This document shows positions 34,199 through 43,183 of a stretch of 64,000 nt of DNA, piece after piece. The position numbers and the translations under genes are program-made. The stretch's first letter is position 1; the number at the start of each line of letters is the position of its first letter. The notes under the pieces were generated by a model. The model ran no database searches. It was not told where the DNA came from and saw only the letters and a program-made list of their open reading frames with translations. Origin of the DNA: Alcaligenaceae bacterium. GTDB taxonomy: Bacteria; Pseudomonadota; Gammaproteobacteria; Burkholderiales; Burkholderiaceae_B. Location of the stretch: positions 42,324 through 106,323 of the forward strand of contig CANCMG010000004.1 in the NCBI GenBank assembly GCA_947378965.1, written 5' to 3'.

Positions 34199-35818
34199 TT
34201 AGTCTTTTTCCCAAAAAGCGCGCGTGACACCTTGGCTGCGCATGAGTTCGACAATTTTGTCGCGCGGCAATACGCCGCAGCGCTTGGCCCAGACTTCGTA
34301 TTGAAGCGCCATCTCTGTGACGCGCTCAGGATGTATCGCCGCCAAATCATTGAGTTCGGTACGGTCGGCCTCCATGTCGTACAGTTCCCAGTCGCAAGGG
34401 TAACGCTTCACCAACTTCCATTTACCGACTCGGATGGCCGCATTGCCTTCGTGCTCCCAAAACATCGGTGGCCGTTCGGTGGTATCACCTTTGAGCGCAT
34501 TGCTTAATGAGTGCCCTTCGAGCGCGGTAATTTGATGCCCTGCATAGTGTTCGGGGTAGGGTGTCTGGGTGATGTCAAGAATTGTTGCCATAATGTCGGG
34601 CAAGTACCCTGGTGAATGTCTGACGGCACCTCGGTCTGAGATGCCTGTTGGCCAATGCATAATGAGCGGCGTGGCAACGCCGCCCTCGTGAATCCAGTGT
34701 TTGTAAAGCCTAAAAGGTGTGTTTGACAGGTTGGCCCAGGCCGGGCCGTAGCTTTGATAGGTGTCTTCGGGGCCGGGCATCAGCGAGGTGTCATTGCCAA
34801 AATGCACTGGTTTACCGTCGCGTGTTTTGGCGCGGGCGATCATGAGCTTATCGACAAGTTCGTCGATCGACACGCCTTCAGGGATGTCTTCTGCGCAAGC
34901 GCCATTGTCTGACATAAAAATCACCAGCGTGTTGTCAAGTTCACCGGCCTCTTCGATGGCTTGCAAAATACGGCCGATGCCTTGATCCATTCTGTCGATC
35001 TGCGCGGCATAGACTTCCATACAGCGTAGTAACCAGGCTTTTTGTTCGGCGTCTTCCCAGCTCGGTTGGGTAGGGTCGCGGTCGGTCAGCGGCCATGAGT
35101 CTTTTAGGATGCCAGACTTGACCAGCCGCTCGAGTCGTTCTTTGCGCAGGGTATCCCAGCCGCTATCAAACCGCCCTTTATATTTTTGGATATCTTCTTC
35201 GTGGGCATGCAAGGGCCAATGCGGTGCGGTGTACGCGACGTAAGTAAAAAAAGGTTGAGCAGGGGACGAAGCGTAGTGTTGCTTAATATAAGTGACAGCT
35301 TGGTCGCTGATCGCGTCGGTATAAAAGAAATTTTTATCCTCGCGAGCCTCGTGCTCGGCATTTTTATTGTCGCGTGTCAGCGTGTTGGGATCATAAAAAC
35401 TGCCTGCGCCGATGATCGTGCCAAAAAATTCATCAAAGCCTCGTTGTTTAGGCCATGAATCGGTAGGTTCGCGCAAATTGCTCGAGACGTGCCACTTACC
35501 ACTCATGTAGGTTTTGTAATGACTCGCCTTTAAGGCTTCTGGAATCGTGACACAGCGCTGATTCAGGTTGCCCGCGTAGCCTTCGGGGCCGCTGTCATAG
35601 GTCAAGATTCCGATGCCGGTCTGATGCGGATGCAAGCCCGTCATGAGCGATGCGCGTGAGGGGCTGCAGCGAGCCGTATTGTAGAACTGTGAAAAGCGTA
35701 AACCGCCAGCGGCCAGGCGATCCAAGTTGGGTGTTTCAATCTCGCCGCCATAGCAGCCGATATCAGAAAAACCCATGTCATCATTTAGGATCAAGACAAT
35801 ATTTGGTTTCTTACTCAT
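34199..35818 (-). CDS. Arylsulfatase-family hydrolase (Cys-type sulfatase)
   Basis: KPNIVLILNDDMGFSDIGCYGGEIETPNLDRLA; CSPSRASLMTG = C-x-P-S-R-x-x-x-x-T-G sulfatase signature (Cys51, codon 35666-35668). Confidence 0.94.
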   Translation of the reverse strand: MSKKPNIVLILNDDMGFSDIGCYGGEIETPNLDRLAAGGLRFSQFYNTARCSPSRASLMTGLHPHQTGIGILTYDSGPEGYAGNLNQRCVTIPEALKASHYKTYMSGKWHVSSNLREPTDSWPKQRGFDEFFGTIIGAGSFYDPNTLTRDNKNAEHEAREDKNFFYTDAISDQAVTYIKQHYASSPAQPFFTYVAYTAPHWPLHAHEEDIQKYKGRFDSGWDTLRKERLERLVKSGILKDSWPLTDRDPTQPSWEDAEQKAWLLRCMEVYAAQIDRMDQGIGRILQAIEEAGELDNTLVIFMSDNGACAEDIPEGVSIDELVDKLMIARAKTRDGKPVHFGNDTSLMPGPEDTYQSYGPAWANLSNTPFRLYKHWIHEGGVATPLIMHWPTGISDRGAVRHSPGYLPDIMATILDITQTPYPEHYAGHQITALEGHSLSNALKGDTTERPPMFWEHEGNAAIRVGKWKLVKRYPCDWELYDMEADRTELNDLAAIHPERVTEMALQYEVWAKRCGVLPRDKIVELMRSQGVTRAFWEKD

Positions 35819-35841
35819 GGCAATCCTGTATTTAAAAAAGG

Positions 35842-36897
35842 CTAAAGACGCTGACCTGTCAGGGGGTCAAATAAATGCACGGTTGCGGGCTGACAACTGA
35901 CTTTAATCGTTTCATTTTCTTTAATCAGCTGAGTGTGCGGTAGCTTCATTTTGATAGGTTGTTGGTCTACCAACAAAGCGACAGTCACGCTGTCACCCAA
36001 ATCCTCGATCAGTTCAACTGTTGCGGTCACACCCTCGGCGCTTGGCGTTAAATCAGAGGGTCGAACCCCAAAGATCACTTCGCGTGATGCAGCCGTGCTC
36101 TGTTCGATTTGAAGGCGATCACCATTTTTAAAGGTGATGGTTGAGCCTTGCCATTGGGCGGCCAGCAGGTTCATGGGTGGGCTGCCAATAAAGCTGGCCA
36201 CAGTCAACGTGGCAGGGCGAGCAAAGATATTTCTAGGGGTGTCAATTTGTACGATTTTCCCTTCCATAAAGACGGCAACGCGGTCGGCCAGCGTCATCGC
36301 TTCTTCTTGATCGTGAGTCACATATACCGTTGTGACTTTCAAAGAGCGCTGAAGTTTACGTAATTCGATGCGAGTCTCTAAGCGTAGTTTGGCGTCAAGA
36401 TTAGATAAGGGCTCATCCAGTAAAAATAGACGCGGTTGGCGCACAATCGCCCGCGCCAGTGCAACGCGCTGTTGTTGACCGCCCGAAAGTTGCCCGGGCT
36501 TGCGATCCATCAGATGCTCGATATTGACTTTAGTTGCAGCCTCTCGTGCAGCAAGATTTCTAGACGACTGATTTTGTCCAATCATCTTTAACGGAAAGGC
36601 AATGTTTTCTTCAACCGACATGTGTGGATACAGCGCATAGCTTTGAAAGACCATGGCGACATCACGTTCTCCGGGCTCTTTGCTGGTGACATCTTCGTCA
36701 TCCATAAAGACCTTGCCAGCACTGAGCGACTCAAGCCCGGCAAGCACTCTGAGTGTGGTCGTTTTGCCCGAGCCTGAGGGCCCTAAGAGCACAAAAAATT
36801 CGCCCGCTTTGATGTCGAGATCAATGCCGTGTAAGACCGTGAGTTGATCGTGTTTTTTGACCGCACCCTCGATGCGAATGCTGCCGCGCTGAGTCAT
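35842..36897 (-). CDS. ABC transporter ATP-binding protein (CUT1, UgpC/MalK-like)
   Basis: [51 protein letters not shown]-terminal TOBE; start 36897. Confidence 0.94.
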   Translation of the reverse strand: MTQRGSIRIEGAVKKHDQLTVLHGIDLDIKAGEFFVLLGPSGSGKTTTLRVLAGLESLSAGKVFMDDEDVTSKEPGERDVAMVFQSYALYPHMSVEENIAFPLKMIGQNQSSRNLAAREAATKVNIEHLMDRKPGQLSGGQQQRVALARAIVRQPRLFLLDEPLSNLDAKLRLETRIELRKLQRSLKVTTVYVTHDQEEAMTLADRVAVFMEGKIVQIDTPRNIFARPATLTVASFIGSPPMNLLAAQWQGSTITFKNGDRLQIEQSTAASREVIFGVRPSDLTPSAEGVTATVELIEDLGDSVTVALLVDQQPIKMKLPHTQLIKENETIKVSCQPATVHLFDPLTGQRL

Positions 36898-37733
36898 CGC
36901 CGCCCTCCGCCTTTGACTGCGCCAACGGTTAAGCCCTTCACGATATGACGTTGTGCAGCTATACCGATCAGGATCACAGGGGCCATTGCGACGATGGCGG
37001 CTGCGGCCAGGCGCGCCCATTGGGTCTGCTCAACAGAAATAAAGTTGAACATCGCAACAGTGACGGGCCGCACGCGGTTACCACCGAGCAACACAGAAAA
37101 CATGAATTCATTCCAAGAGTTGAGAAAGACAAAAATCGTTGTCACGGCGATGCCACCGCGCACCTGAGGCAAGATCACGTACCAAAGTGCGCGCAGCCGG
37201 CCGGCGCGATCAAGCAGGGCGGCTTCCTCCATCTCGAGCGGAATATCCTCAAAGTAAGACACCATTAGCCAGATGGCAAAGGGCAACGAAAAGGTCAGAA
37301 AGATCAGAATTAAACCCGAGTAGGTGTCTAGCCCTCCGATGCGTTGCAGCACCAGGTAATAGGGAATCACCAACCCCACCGGCGGTAGCATTTGTGTCAC
37401 CAGTACATAAAAGCCACTGGTTTGCTTACCTGGGTATTTGAGGCGGGCAATCGCGTACGCGGCCGGTACCGAAAATAGCATTGTCAGTAGTGTGGCGGTG
37501 CTTGAAACGACGATACTCGACCATAGGTTGGGTAGGATTGAATCCGCACCGCTTAGTACGGCACGATAATTATCGAGTGTCGGCGTAAAAATCCAGACTG
37601 GTGGATAGGCCAACACGTCGCGCTCAGTCTTAAAGGAAGTGAGCACTCCCCAAATCACCGGAAACGCCCAGACGGTGAGTAGCAGACCGGCGGCAGCAAA
37701 TAACATGAGTTGACGCGGGATGGTTTGTTTCAT
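36894..37733 (-). CDS. Carbohydrate ABC transporter permease (MalG/UgpE-like)
   Basis: EAA loop EMEEAALLDRAGRLRALWYVILPQVRGG; multi-TM; 4-bp overlap with neighbours. Confidence 0.93.
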   Translation of the reverse strand: MKQTIPRQLMLFAAAGLLLTVWAFPVIWGVLTSFKTERDVLAYPPVWIFTPTLDNYRAVLSGADSILPNLWSSIVVSSTATLLTMLFSVPAAYAIARLKYPGKQTSGFYVLVTQMLPPVGLVIPYYLVLQRIGGLDTYSGLILIFLTFSLPFAIWLMVSYFEDIPLEMEEAALLDRAGRLRALWYVILPQVRGGIAVTTIFVFLNSWNEFMFSVLLGGNRVRPVTVAMFNFISVEQTQWARLAAAAIVAMAPVILIGIAAQRHIVKGLTVGAVKGGGRR

Positions 37734-38638
37734 TTAGCGGCTTTTCTGCGTTTAAACATGACGTAAGACACGGCGAGCGTGAGGCCGAGCAGCACCATCG
37801 CAAGACTTGAGCCGTAGCCGAGATTTAATTCTGTAAACGAGGTTCGATAGGCGTATAAGTTCAAGATTTCGGTTGAGGAGCCTGGTCCGCCGCCCGTCGC
37901 CGCAAAAATGGCAGCAAAGGCTGAAAGCGCCGTCATGGTGCGCATGATGACAACCATGATGATCGCGGGGCGTATCAACGGTAGCGTGAGATACCGAAAA
38001 CGTTGCCAGGCGTTGGCTCGATCTAGCCGCGCTGCCTCATAGACGTCGGCGGGCAGAGTCGCGAGCGTCGCCAGAAAAACGAGAAAGGCGAACGGAGTCC
38101 ATTGCCATGTGTGGATGGCAATCACAGAGATGAGGGCGAGTTGCGGGTCGCCTAACCAGTTTTGACTGCCGAGCCCGAGAGCCCTAGTGACCAAGTCGAC
38201 GAGACCGACGTCAGGGGCTAACACGAGGGTGCGCCAAAACAAACCGACGACGACTGGGGCGAGCACAATTGGTAAGATCGCGGCGATACGCAACAGCGCC
38301 TGACCCTTGGGGATCTGCTGGACTAGCATCGCAAGCGACAGCCCAACCAGTATTTGTAAGCATACGGTCGAGCTCGTGTAGACCACAGTCAGCCATAGCG
38401 AGTTCATAAACCGCGGGTCGCTCGCCATCTTGCCGTAGTTGTCGAGACCGGCAAAACCCGATAGCCAGGGCATGGTCATATCAAGCCGGAAAAAGCTCGT
38501 CCAGCCCAAATAGACAAGAGGGGCAGTGGTGGTGATCACTAAAAGCAACAGAGACGGCCCGAGTAAGCACCAAGCGAATCTGCGCTCTTGCCTGGCAAGG
38601 GCAAGAGCGCCAGAGTCAATGGCTTGTGTTGCAGCCAT
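37730..38638 (-). CDS. Carbohydrate ABC transporter permease (MalF/UgpA-like)
   Basis: EAA loop DVYEAARLDRANAWQRFRYLTLPLIRPA; multi-TM. Confidence 0.93.
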   Translation of the reverse strand: MAATQAIDSGALALARQERRFAWCLLGPSLLLLVITTTAPLVYLGWTSFFRLDMTMPWLSGFAGLDNYGKMASDPRFMNSLWLTVVYTSSTVCLQILVGLSLAMLVQQIPKGQALLRIAAILPIVLAPVVVGLFWRTLVLAPDVGLVDLVTRALGLGSQNWLGDPQLALISVIAIHTWQWTPFAFLVFLATLATLPADVYEAARLDRANAWQRFRYLTLPLIRPAIIMVVIMRTMTALSAFAAIFAATGGGPGSSTEILNLYAYRTSFTELNLGYGSSLAMVLLGLTLAVSYVMFKRRKAAK

Positions 38639-38641
38639 TCT

Positions 38642-40051
38642 TTAGTTCTTCAAGAGCTGCTGGATTCTGGCTTGCGCTTCATCCAAGGCTTCTTTTGGTT
38701 TCTTTTGTCCGACCAGCGCAGCCTGAATGCTGGTTGCCATGGCTTCGCCAATGGCGGGCCACTGTGGCACTAAAGGTCGCCACTGCACATCGGTGTCGAG
38801 CTCGAGAGATTGCAAGGCTGCCGGTATGAAATTGTCGCCGGCACCGCTCATCGCTTCAGCAAAAGCGGGGTCGCGCCACAAGGAAATCCGGTTTAAACCA
38901 GAGCGTTTAGCCGGACCCGCAAATTTCCAGGATGTGCGCATTTGAGTTTCTGCACAGGTTGCCCAGGCAATGAAGAGCCAGGTTGCTTTTTTTGCACGCG
39001 CACTTAGGGCCGCGTTGATCGGGAAACCCCAGTTCCAGATTGAGGTGACGCGCTTGCCACCAGGGCCGGCTGGCCAGCGAGCGTAAGCAATCTTGCCAAC
39101 AACTTTTGATTTTTCAGGATTATTAATGACAGCGGCTGACGAGTGTGCATCGAGATACGTTGCCACAGTGCCTTGAGAAAAGGCGTCGGCAATATCGGGC
39201 CAGTTCCAGTTGCGTACCGCCGGTGGTGCGTACTGCGTTAACGCATCGACATACCACTCAAGGGCTTTGACGGCTTCGGGTGAGTTCACCACTAACTTGT
39301 CGCCGTTAAACCAACTGCCTCCGAAGCCGCGCAAAATGGAGGGATACACATACATATTTTGTCCGGCCCCCGAGAAGCCTCGCAAGGCGAGCCCGTAAGT
39401 GCGGGTCGCTGGATCTGTCAGAGCCTTTGCATTTGAGAGCAGCTGGTCATACGTTTCGGCGGGTTTAAGACCTTTGGCTGCGTAAAGGTCTTTGCGATAC
39501 ACCTGAACGGTGACTTCGCCATCAAACGGGATGCCATAGGGTTTGCCGCCGACAGAGTCTGCGTCGCGCCAGGCTTTGATGATGTCATCGTAATTAAACC
39601 AAGCCTGATCGGTTAGGGTTGGATCGTTCAGATAGGTATCCAAAGGGTCGACCCATTTGTTGGCAACGTAGAGCGGGTAGTACATCGGGTCTGCAGCGTG
39701 CGTCGCAAAGGTGGCGGTCTTTGACGATAGATCCAGCAAAGCTTTTTGGCGGATTTGGCCCGGCGGTACTTTCTCCATCCGTACCTTGATCCCTGTCAGT
39801 GCTTCGAACTGAGGGATCAGTGAGATGAGGTTTTCAAAGTAACTGGCCGGAATCACGGCCACCGAGATGGCTTCACCCTCAGTTTGGCGCCAGTTGATTT
39901 TTGCTGTTTTGTAGGCGGCGAGTTCGTCGCCTTGCCCAAAGGCTGTTGTCCAACTTGTGGCGCCTGAGGCCAGCATACCAAGGCTGGCGGCTTGTTTAAG
40001 CACTTTGCGTCGACCAGTTTGTAGGGCGTGGGTTCGAAACGATGATTTCAT
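38642..40051 (-). CDS. Carbohydrate ABC transporter extracellular solute-binding protein
   Basis: Signal region GRRKVLKQAASLGMLASGATSW; family 1 SBP fold motifs (ISVAVIPASYFENLISLIPQFEALTGIKVRMEKVPPGQ); start MKSSFRTH at 40051. Confidence 0.9.
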   Translation of the reverse strand: MKSSFRTHALQTGRRKVLKQAASLGMLASGATSWTTAFGQGDELAAYKTAKINWRQTEGEAISVAVIPASYFENLISLIPQFEALTGIKVRMEKVPPGQIRQKALLDLSSKTATFATHAADPMYYPLYVANKWVDPLDTYLNDPTLTDQAWFNYDDIIKAWRDADSVGGKPYGIPFDGEVTVQVYRKDLYAAKGLKPAETYDQLLSNAKALTDPATRTYGLALRGFSGAGQNMYVYPSILRGFGGSWFNGDKLVVNSPEAVKALEWYVDALTQYAPPAVRNWNWPDIADAFSQGTVATYLDAHSSAAVINNPEKSKVVGKIAYARWPAGPGGKRVTSIWNWGFPINAALSARAKKATWLFIAWATCAETQMRTSWKFAGPAKRSGLNRISLWRDPAFAEAMSGAGDNFIPAALQSLELDTDVQWRPLVPQWPAIGEAMATSIQAALVGQKKPKEALDEAQARIQQLLKN

Positions 40052-40104
40052 GATTATCTCCGGGTGGCTGCAGTGCGAGAGGGAGTAGATCACGCGCTGA
40101 GCAA

Positions 40105-40180
40105 TTGAATAATGAGCTGAATCTCTTCGGGTTGCTATTGTGTTGAATAGTGAGCTGAATCTCTTCGGGTTGCTATTGTG
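40105..40180. repeat. Tandem direct duplication, 2 x 38 bp, in the leader of the sulfatase/ABC operon
   Basis: TTGAATAATGAGCTGAATCTCTTCGGGTTGCTATTGTG and TTGAATAGTGAGCTGAATCTCTTCGGGTTGCTATTGTG; one mismatch. Confidence 0.95.
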
Positions 40181-40224
40181 TTTTGTGTCAGACGGCACCA
40201 AATCATCCGCAATCTTCGACTTTA

Positions 40225-40238
40225 TGCAATCGTTTACA
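40225..40238. promoter_or_regulatory. LacI-family operator (proximal to sulfatase/ABC operon)
   Basis: TGCAATCGTTTACA fits the LacI/GalR-type pattern TGNAANCGNTTNCA at every fixed position. Confidence 0.75.
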
Positions 40239-40351
40239 TCAAATTGAGATTAGCATTTAAAACATAAAATCGCACCTTTCTTTGATTTATTTTGCAAAAA
40301 AGCTATTTATTTTGAAAATAGATTATGAATTCCGTTTGATTTTTTTGGAGA

Positions 40352-40365
40352 TGAATACGTTTACA
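40352..40365. promoter_or_regulatory. LacI-family operator (proximal to the regulator gene)
   Basis: TGAATACGTTTACA fits TGNAANCGNTTNCA with one mismatch; 32 bp upstream of the lacI-type ATG. Confidence 0.65.
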
Positions 40366-40396
40366 TTCTCAGTTGTGTTTGACCTATACTTCTCGA

Positions 40397-41449
40397 ATGT
40401 CAACGCAAGAGCCAACAGACGCCTCGAATCCAGTCGCGCGCAGCCGTAGCGACGCAAAAGATGTTGCTCGCCTGGCGGGGGTGTCGACCGCTACGGTTTC
40501 GCGTGCTCTAAATAACCCCAAAAGTGTCGGGCCGGCCACGCGGCAACTAGTGCTTGAAGCTGCGGCTAAGTTGCGCTATGTGCCCCACGGTGCCGCACGT
40601 TCAATGCGCAGTCGTCGCAGCAATATGATTGGTGCGGTCGTACCGTCTTTTGATTACGCGTTGTACGCACGAACAACAAGCGCGCTACAGCAGCGTCTCG
40701 ACGAAAGCGGTTACTCACTTGTCTTAGCTGAGCATCACTATGATTTAGCGGTCGAATTACGCGTGGCCAGCCAGCTGATCGAACGCGGTGTTGATGCTTT
40801 TGTCTTTGTTGGCTTAGATCACGACCCCCGTTTGTTTTCACTCTTAGAAGACTACGGCCGGCCGTATGTCTTGACTTGGGGTATTGATCCTCTGCGTAAG
40901 CATCCGAGCGTAGGCTTTGATAATCAAGCGGCCACCTACGCGGTCACGAACCACTTACTCGCGTTAGGTCACCGCCAGATTGGCTTGCTGAGTGCCTACG
41001 TTGACGGTAACGATCGCGCACGTGAGCGTGGCGCTGGAGTGCGCCGTGCATTAGCCGAGGCTGGACTTGAGCTGCAGGCACAGCATGTTCAATATGCGCC
41101 TATCTCACTGCAGTCGGCCCAAGAGGCTGCTTTACGTCTGCTGTCTTTGCCGACGCCGCCCACTGCGATCGTTGCCACCAATGATGTGTTTGCCGTTGGG
41201 GCAATGCTGGCGTGTCGAAAGCTTGGGTTGGTCATTGGCCACGATATCTCGATTACAGGAGTCGATAATACCGACTTGGGTGCGACCCAAACCCCCGGCT
41301 TGACCAGCATCCGCACGCCGATCGTTGAAATCGGGTTGGCAGCCGCCGAGCAGCTGATCGCTCGACTTGAACAAGAGCCCTACAATCCGTTTCAAAGCTT
41401 TCCGATCGAGCTAGTGTGCCGGGGTAGTACCGGAGCCCCTAAGGGTTGA
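40397..41449 (+). CDS. LacI family transcriptional regulator
   Basis: DVARLAGVSTATVSRALNNPKSVGPATRQLVLEAAAKLRYVPHGAAR HTH; periplasmic-binding-like sensor domain; ATG at 40397. Confidence 0.95.
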   Translation: MSTQEPTDASNPVARSRSDAKDVARLAGVSTATVSRALNNPKSVGPATRQLVLEAAAKLRYVPHGAARSMRSRRSNMIGAVVPSFDYALYARTTSALQQRLDESGYSLVLAEHHYDLAVELRVASQLIERGVDAFVFVGLDHDPRLFSLLEDYGRPYVLTWGIDPLRKHPSVGFDNQAATYAVTNHLLALGHRQIGLLSAYVDGNDRARERGAGVRRALAEAGLELQAQHVQYAPISLQSAQEAALRLLSLPTPPTAIVATNDVFAVGAMLACRKLGLVIGHDISITGVDNTDLGATQTPGLTSIRTPIVEIGLAAAEQLIARLEQEPYNPFQSFPIELVCRGSTGAPKG

Positions 41450-41492
41450 ACCGTGTTGGCTTAGCTGTCCTTAGCCCAGATGGCAAGCTTAG

Positions 41493-41622
41493 GTTCGGTA
41501 ACGGCTCTTCAAAGTCTAAAACGAGGGCAAACACTCAATCCAAAGCAGATGACTAACGTTCGGTAACGACCCTATAAAGTCTAAAGCGAGGGCAAACACT
41601 CAATCCAAAGCAAATGACTAGC
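41493..41622. repeat. Tandem direct duplication, 2 x 65 bp, upstream of ugpB-like gene
   Basis: GTTCGGTAACG...CAAACACTCAATCCAAAGCARATGACTARC repeated with offset 65 bp; about 7 mismatches. Confidence 0.92.
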
Positions 41623-41784
41623 GAGTAATATGAATTGTCTCAATTTAACGTTAAGCTTGCTGGCGGCTGGCCTATGGTCCAAGAGCGCCTGTTACTAACA
41701 GATCTTTTTTAGGTGCTATCCCTTTTTAACCCATCGGCTCTAACCCTCTTGGCCCCCCTGCGGGCACGACTTACGGAGAAACCA

Positions 41785-43104
41785 ATGAAACTCAAATTTT
41801 CTATCGCATCGCTATCAACGATGCTTGCACTCAGCACCTCAGTGTTCACGCCGGCTCAGGCTCAGACTGAAATTCAATGGTGGCACGCCATGAGTGGCGC
41901 CTTGGGCGAGTGGGTCGATGATCTAGCCAAAGACTTTAACGGTAGCCAAAAAAATTACAAAGTGGTGCCAGTTTTTAAGGGCACCTATGACGAAGCGATG
42001 ACCGCAGCCGTGGCTGCCTTTCGTGCTGGTAATGCGCCTCATATTTTGCAAGTGTTTGAGGTTGGCACTGCCACGATGATGGCCAGCAAGGGTGCGATCG
42101 TGCCAGTTGCTGAAGTCATGAGTAAAGCAGGCGTGAAATTTGACCCTGCAGCGTACGTGCCTGCAGTGGCCGGTTACTACACGGCGCCTAATGGCCAGAT
42201 GCTGAGCTTTCCGTTCAATAGCTCAACGACAGTGTTCTGGTACAACAAAGATGCTTTCAAAGCGGCTGGTCTTGACCCAGAAAAACCACCATTGACCTGG
42301 CCCGAGGTCATTGCAGCAGCTCAAAAGCTGAAATACGCTGGGCACCAGTGCCCCTTCACAACAAGTTGGATTAGCTGGACTCAGCTAGAAAGCTTTAGCG
42401 CCTGGCACAACACTGAGTTTGCAACGCTGGGCAATGGCATGAAGGGCTTAGCGACCAGTCTGAAAGTCAATGGGCCCTTACAGTTGCGCCATATTGAAAA
42501 TCTTGCTGAAATGGCGAGCTCTGGGCTGTTTGTCTATAAGGGCCGTGCCAACGCCGCTGATCCAGTCATCGTTGCGGGTGAGTGCGCAATGGGGACGGGC
42601 TCGTCTGCCCTATATGGCAACCTAAAGCGTAATGCGAAATTTGACTTTGGTGTCTCTACCTTACCCTACTACGCAGACGTAAAAGGCGCTCCGCAAAATA
42701 CGGTAATCGGAGGCGCAAGTTTGTGGGTCATGGCGGGCCGTAAGGCCGACGAGTACAAAGGCGTGGCTCAGTTTTTTGAATTTTTGTCGCGCCCAGAAGA
42801 AGCTGCCAAAAGTCATCAGCGTACCGGCTACTTACCACTGACAATTGCTTCCTATGAGTTGACTGAAAAGTCTGGATTTTATAAAGCCAATCCAGGTACC
42901 GACATCGCTGTCACACAGATGATTCGTAAGACCACAGACAATTCGCGCGGCATTCGTTTAGGTAATTTCTTACAGATTCGAACCATCATTGACGAAGAAC
43001 TTGAGCAGGTTTGGGCCAGTAAAAAAACTCCCAAAGATGCGCTCGACACCATCGTCAAACGTGGCAACGAGTTGCTTGAGCGGTTTGAAAGAGCCAATCG
43101 TTAA
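41785..43104 (+). CDS. ugpB: ABC transporter substrate-binding protein, glycerol-3-phosphate type (UgpB-like)
   Basis: Signal peptide; TEIQWWHAMSGALGEWVDDLAKDFN; VPVFKGTYDEAMTAAVAAFRAGNAPHILQVFEVGTATMM; GGASLWVMAG. Confidence 0.88.
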   Translation: MKLKFSIASLSTMLALSTSVFTPAQAQTEIQWWHAMSGALGEWVDDLAKDFNGSQKNYKVVPVFKGTYDEAMTAAVAAFRAGNAPHILQVFEVGTATMMASKGAIVPVAEVMSKAGVKFDPAAYVPAVAGYYTAPNGQMLSFPFNSSTTVFWYNKDAFKAAGLDPEKPPLTWPEVIAAAQKLKYAGHQCPFTTSWISWTQLESFSAWHNTEFATLGNGMKGLATSLKVNGPLQLRHIENLAEMASSGLFVYKGRANAADPVIVAGECAMGTGSSALYGNLKRNAKFDFGVSTLPYYADVKGAPQNTVIGGASLWVMAGRKADEYKGVAQFFEFLSRPEEAAKSHQRTGYLPLTIASYELTEKSGFYKANPGTDIAVTQMIRKTTDNSRGIRLGNFLQIRTIIDEELEQVWASKKTPKDALDTIVKRGNELLERFERANR

Positions 43105-43183
43105 ATTTCAATAAATTGGCTGAGATGAGGTCGTAGCTGGCCTCGTCGCTCTTGACTGCTCACGACCTTGCGCTTTTTGGGTG

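Noticed and set aside
40373-40396. TTG-initiated longer version of the LacI regulator
   Set aside because: ATG at 40397 gives a typical LacI N-terminus; the extra 8 codons are unsupported.
41645-41654. TTAACGTTAA palindrome as a third LacI operator
   Set aside because: Only 10 bp symmetric and does not match TGNAANCGNTTNCA flanks; too weak to call.
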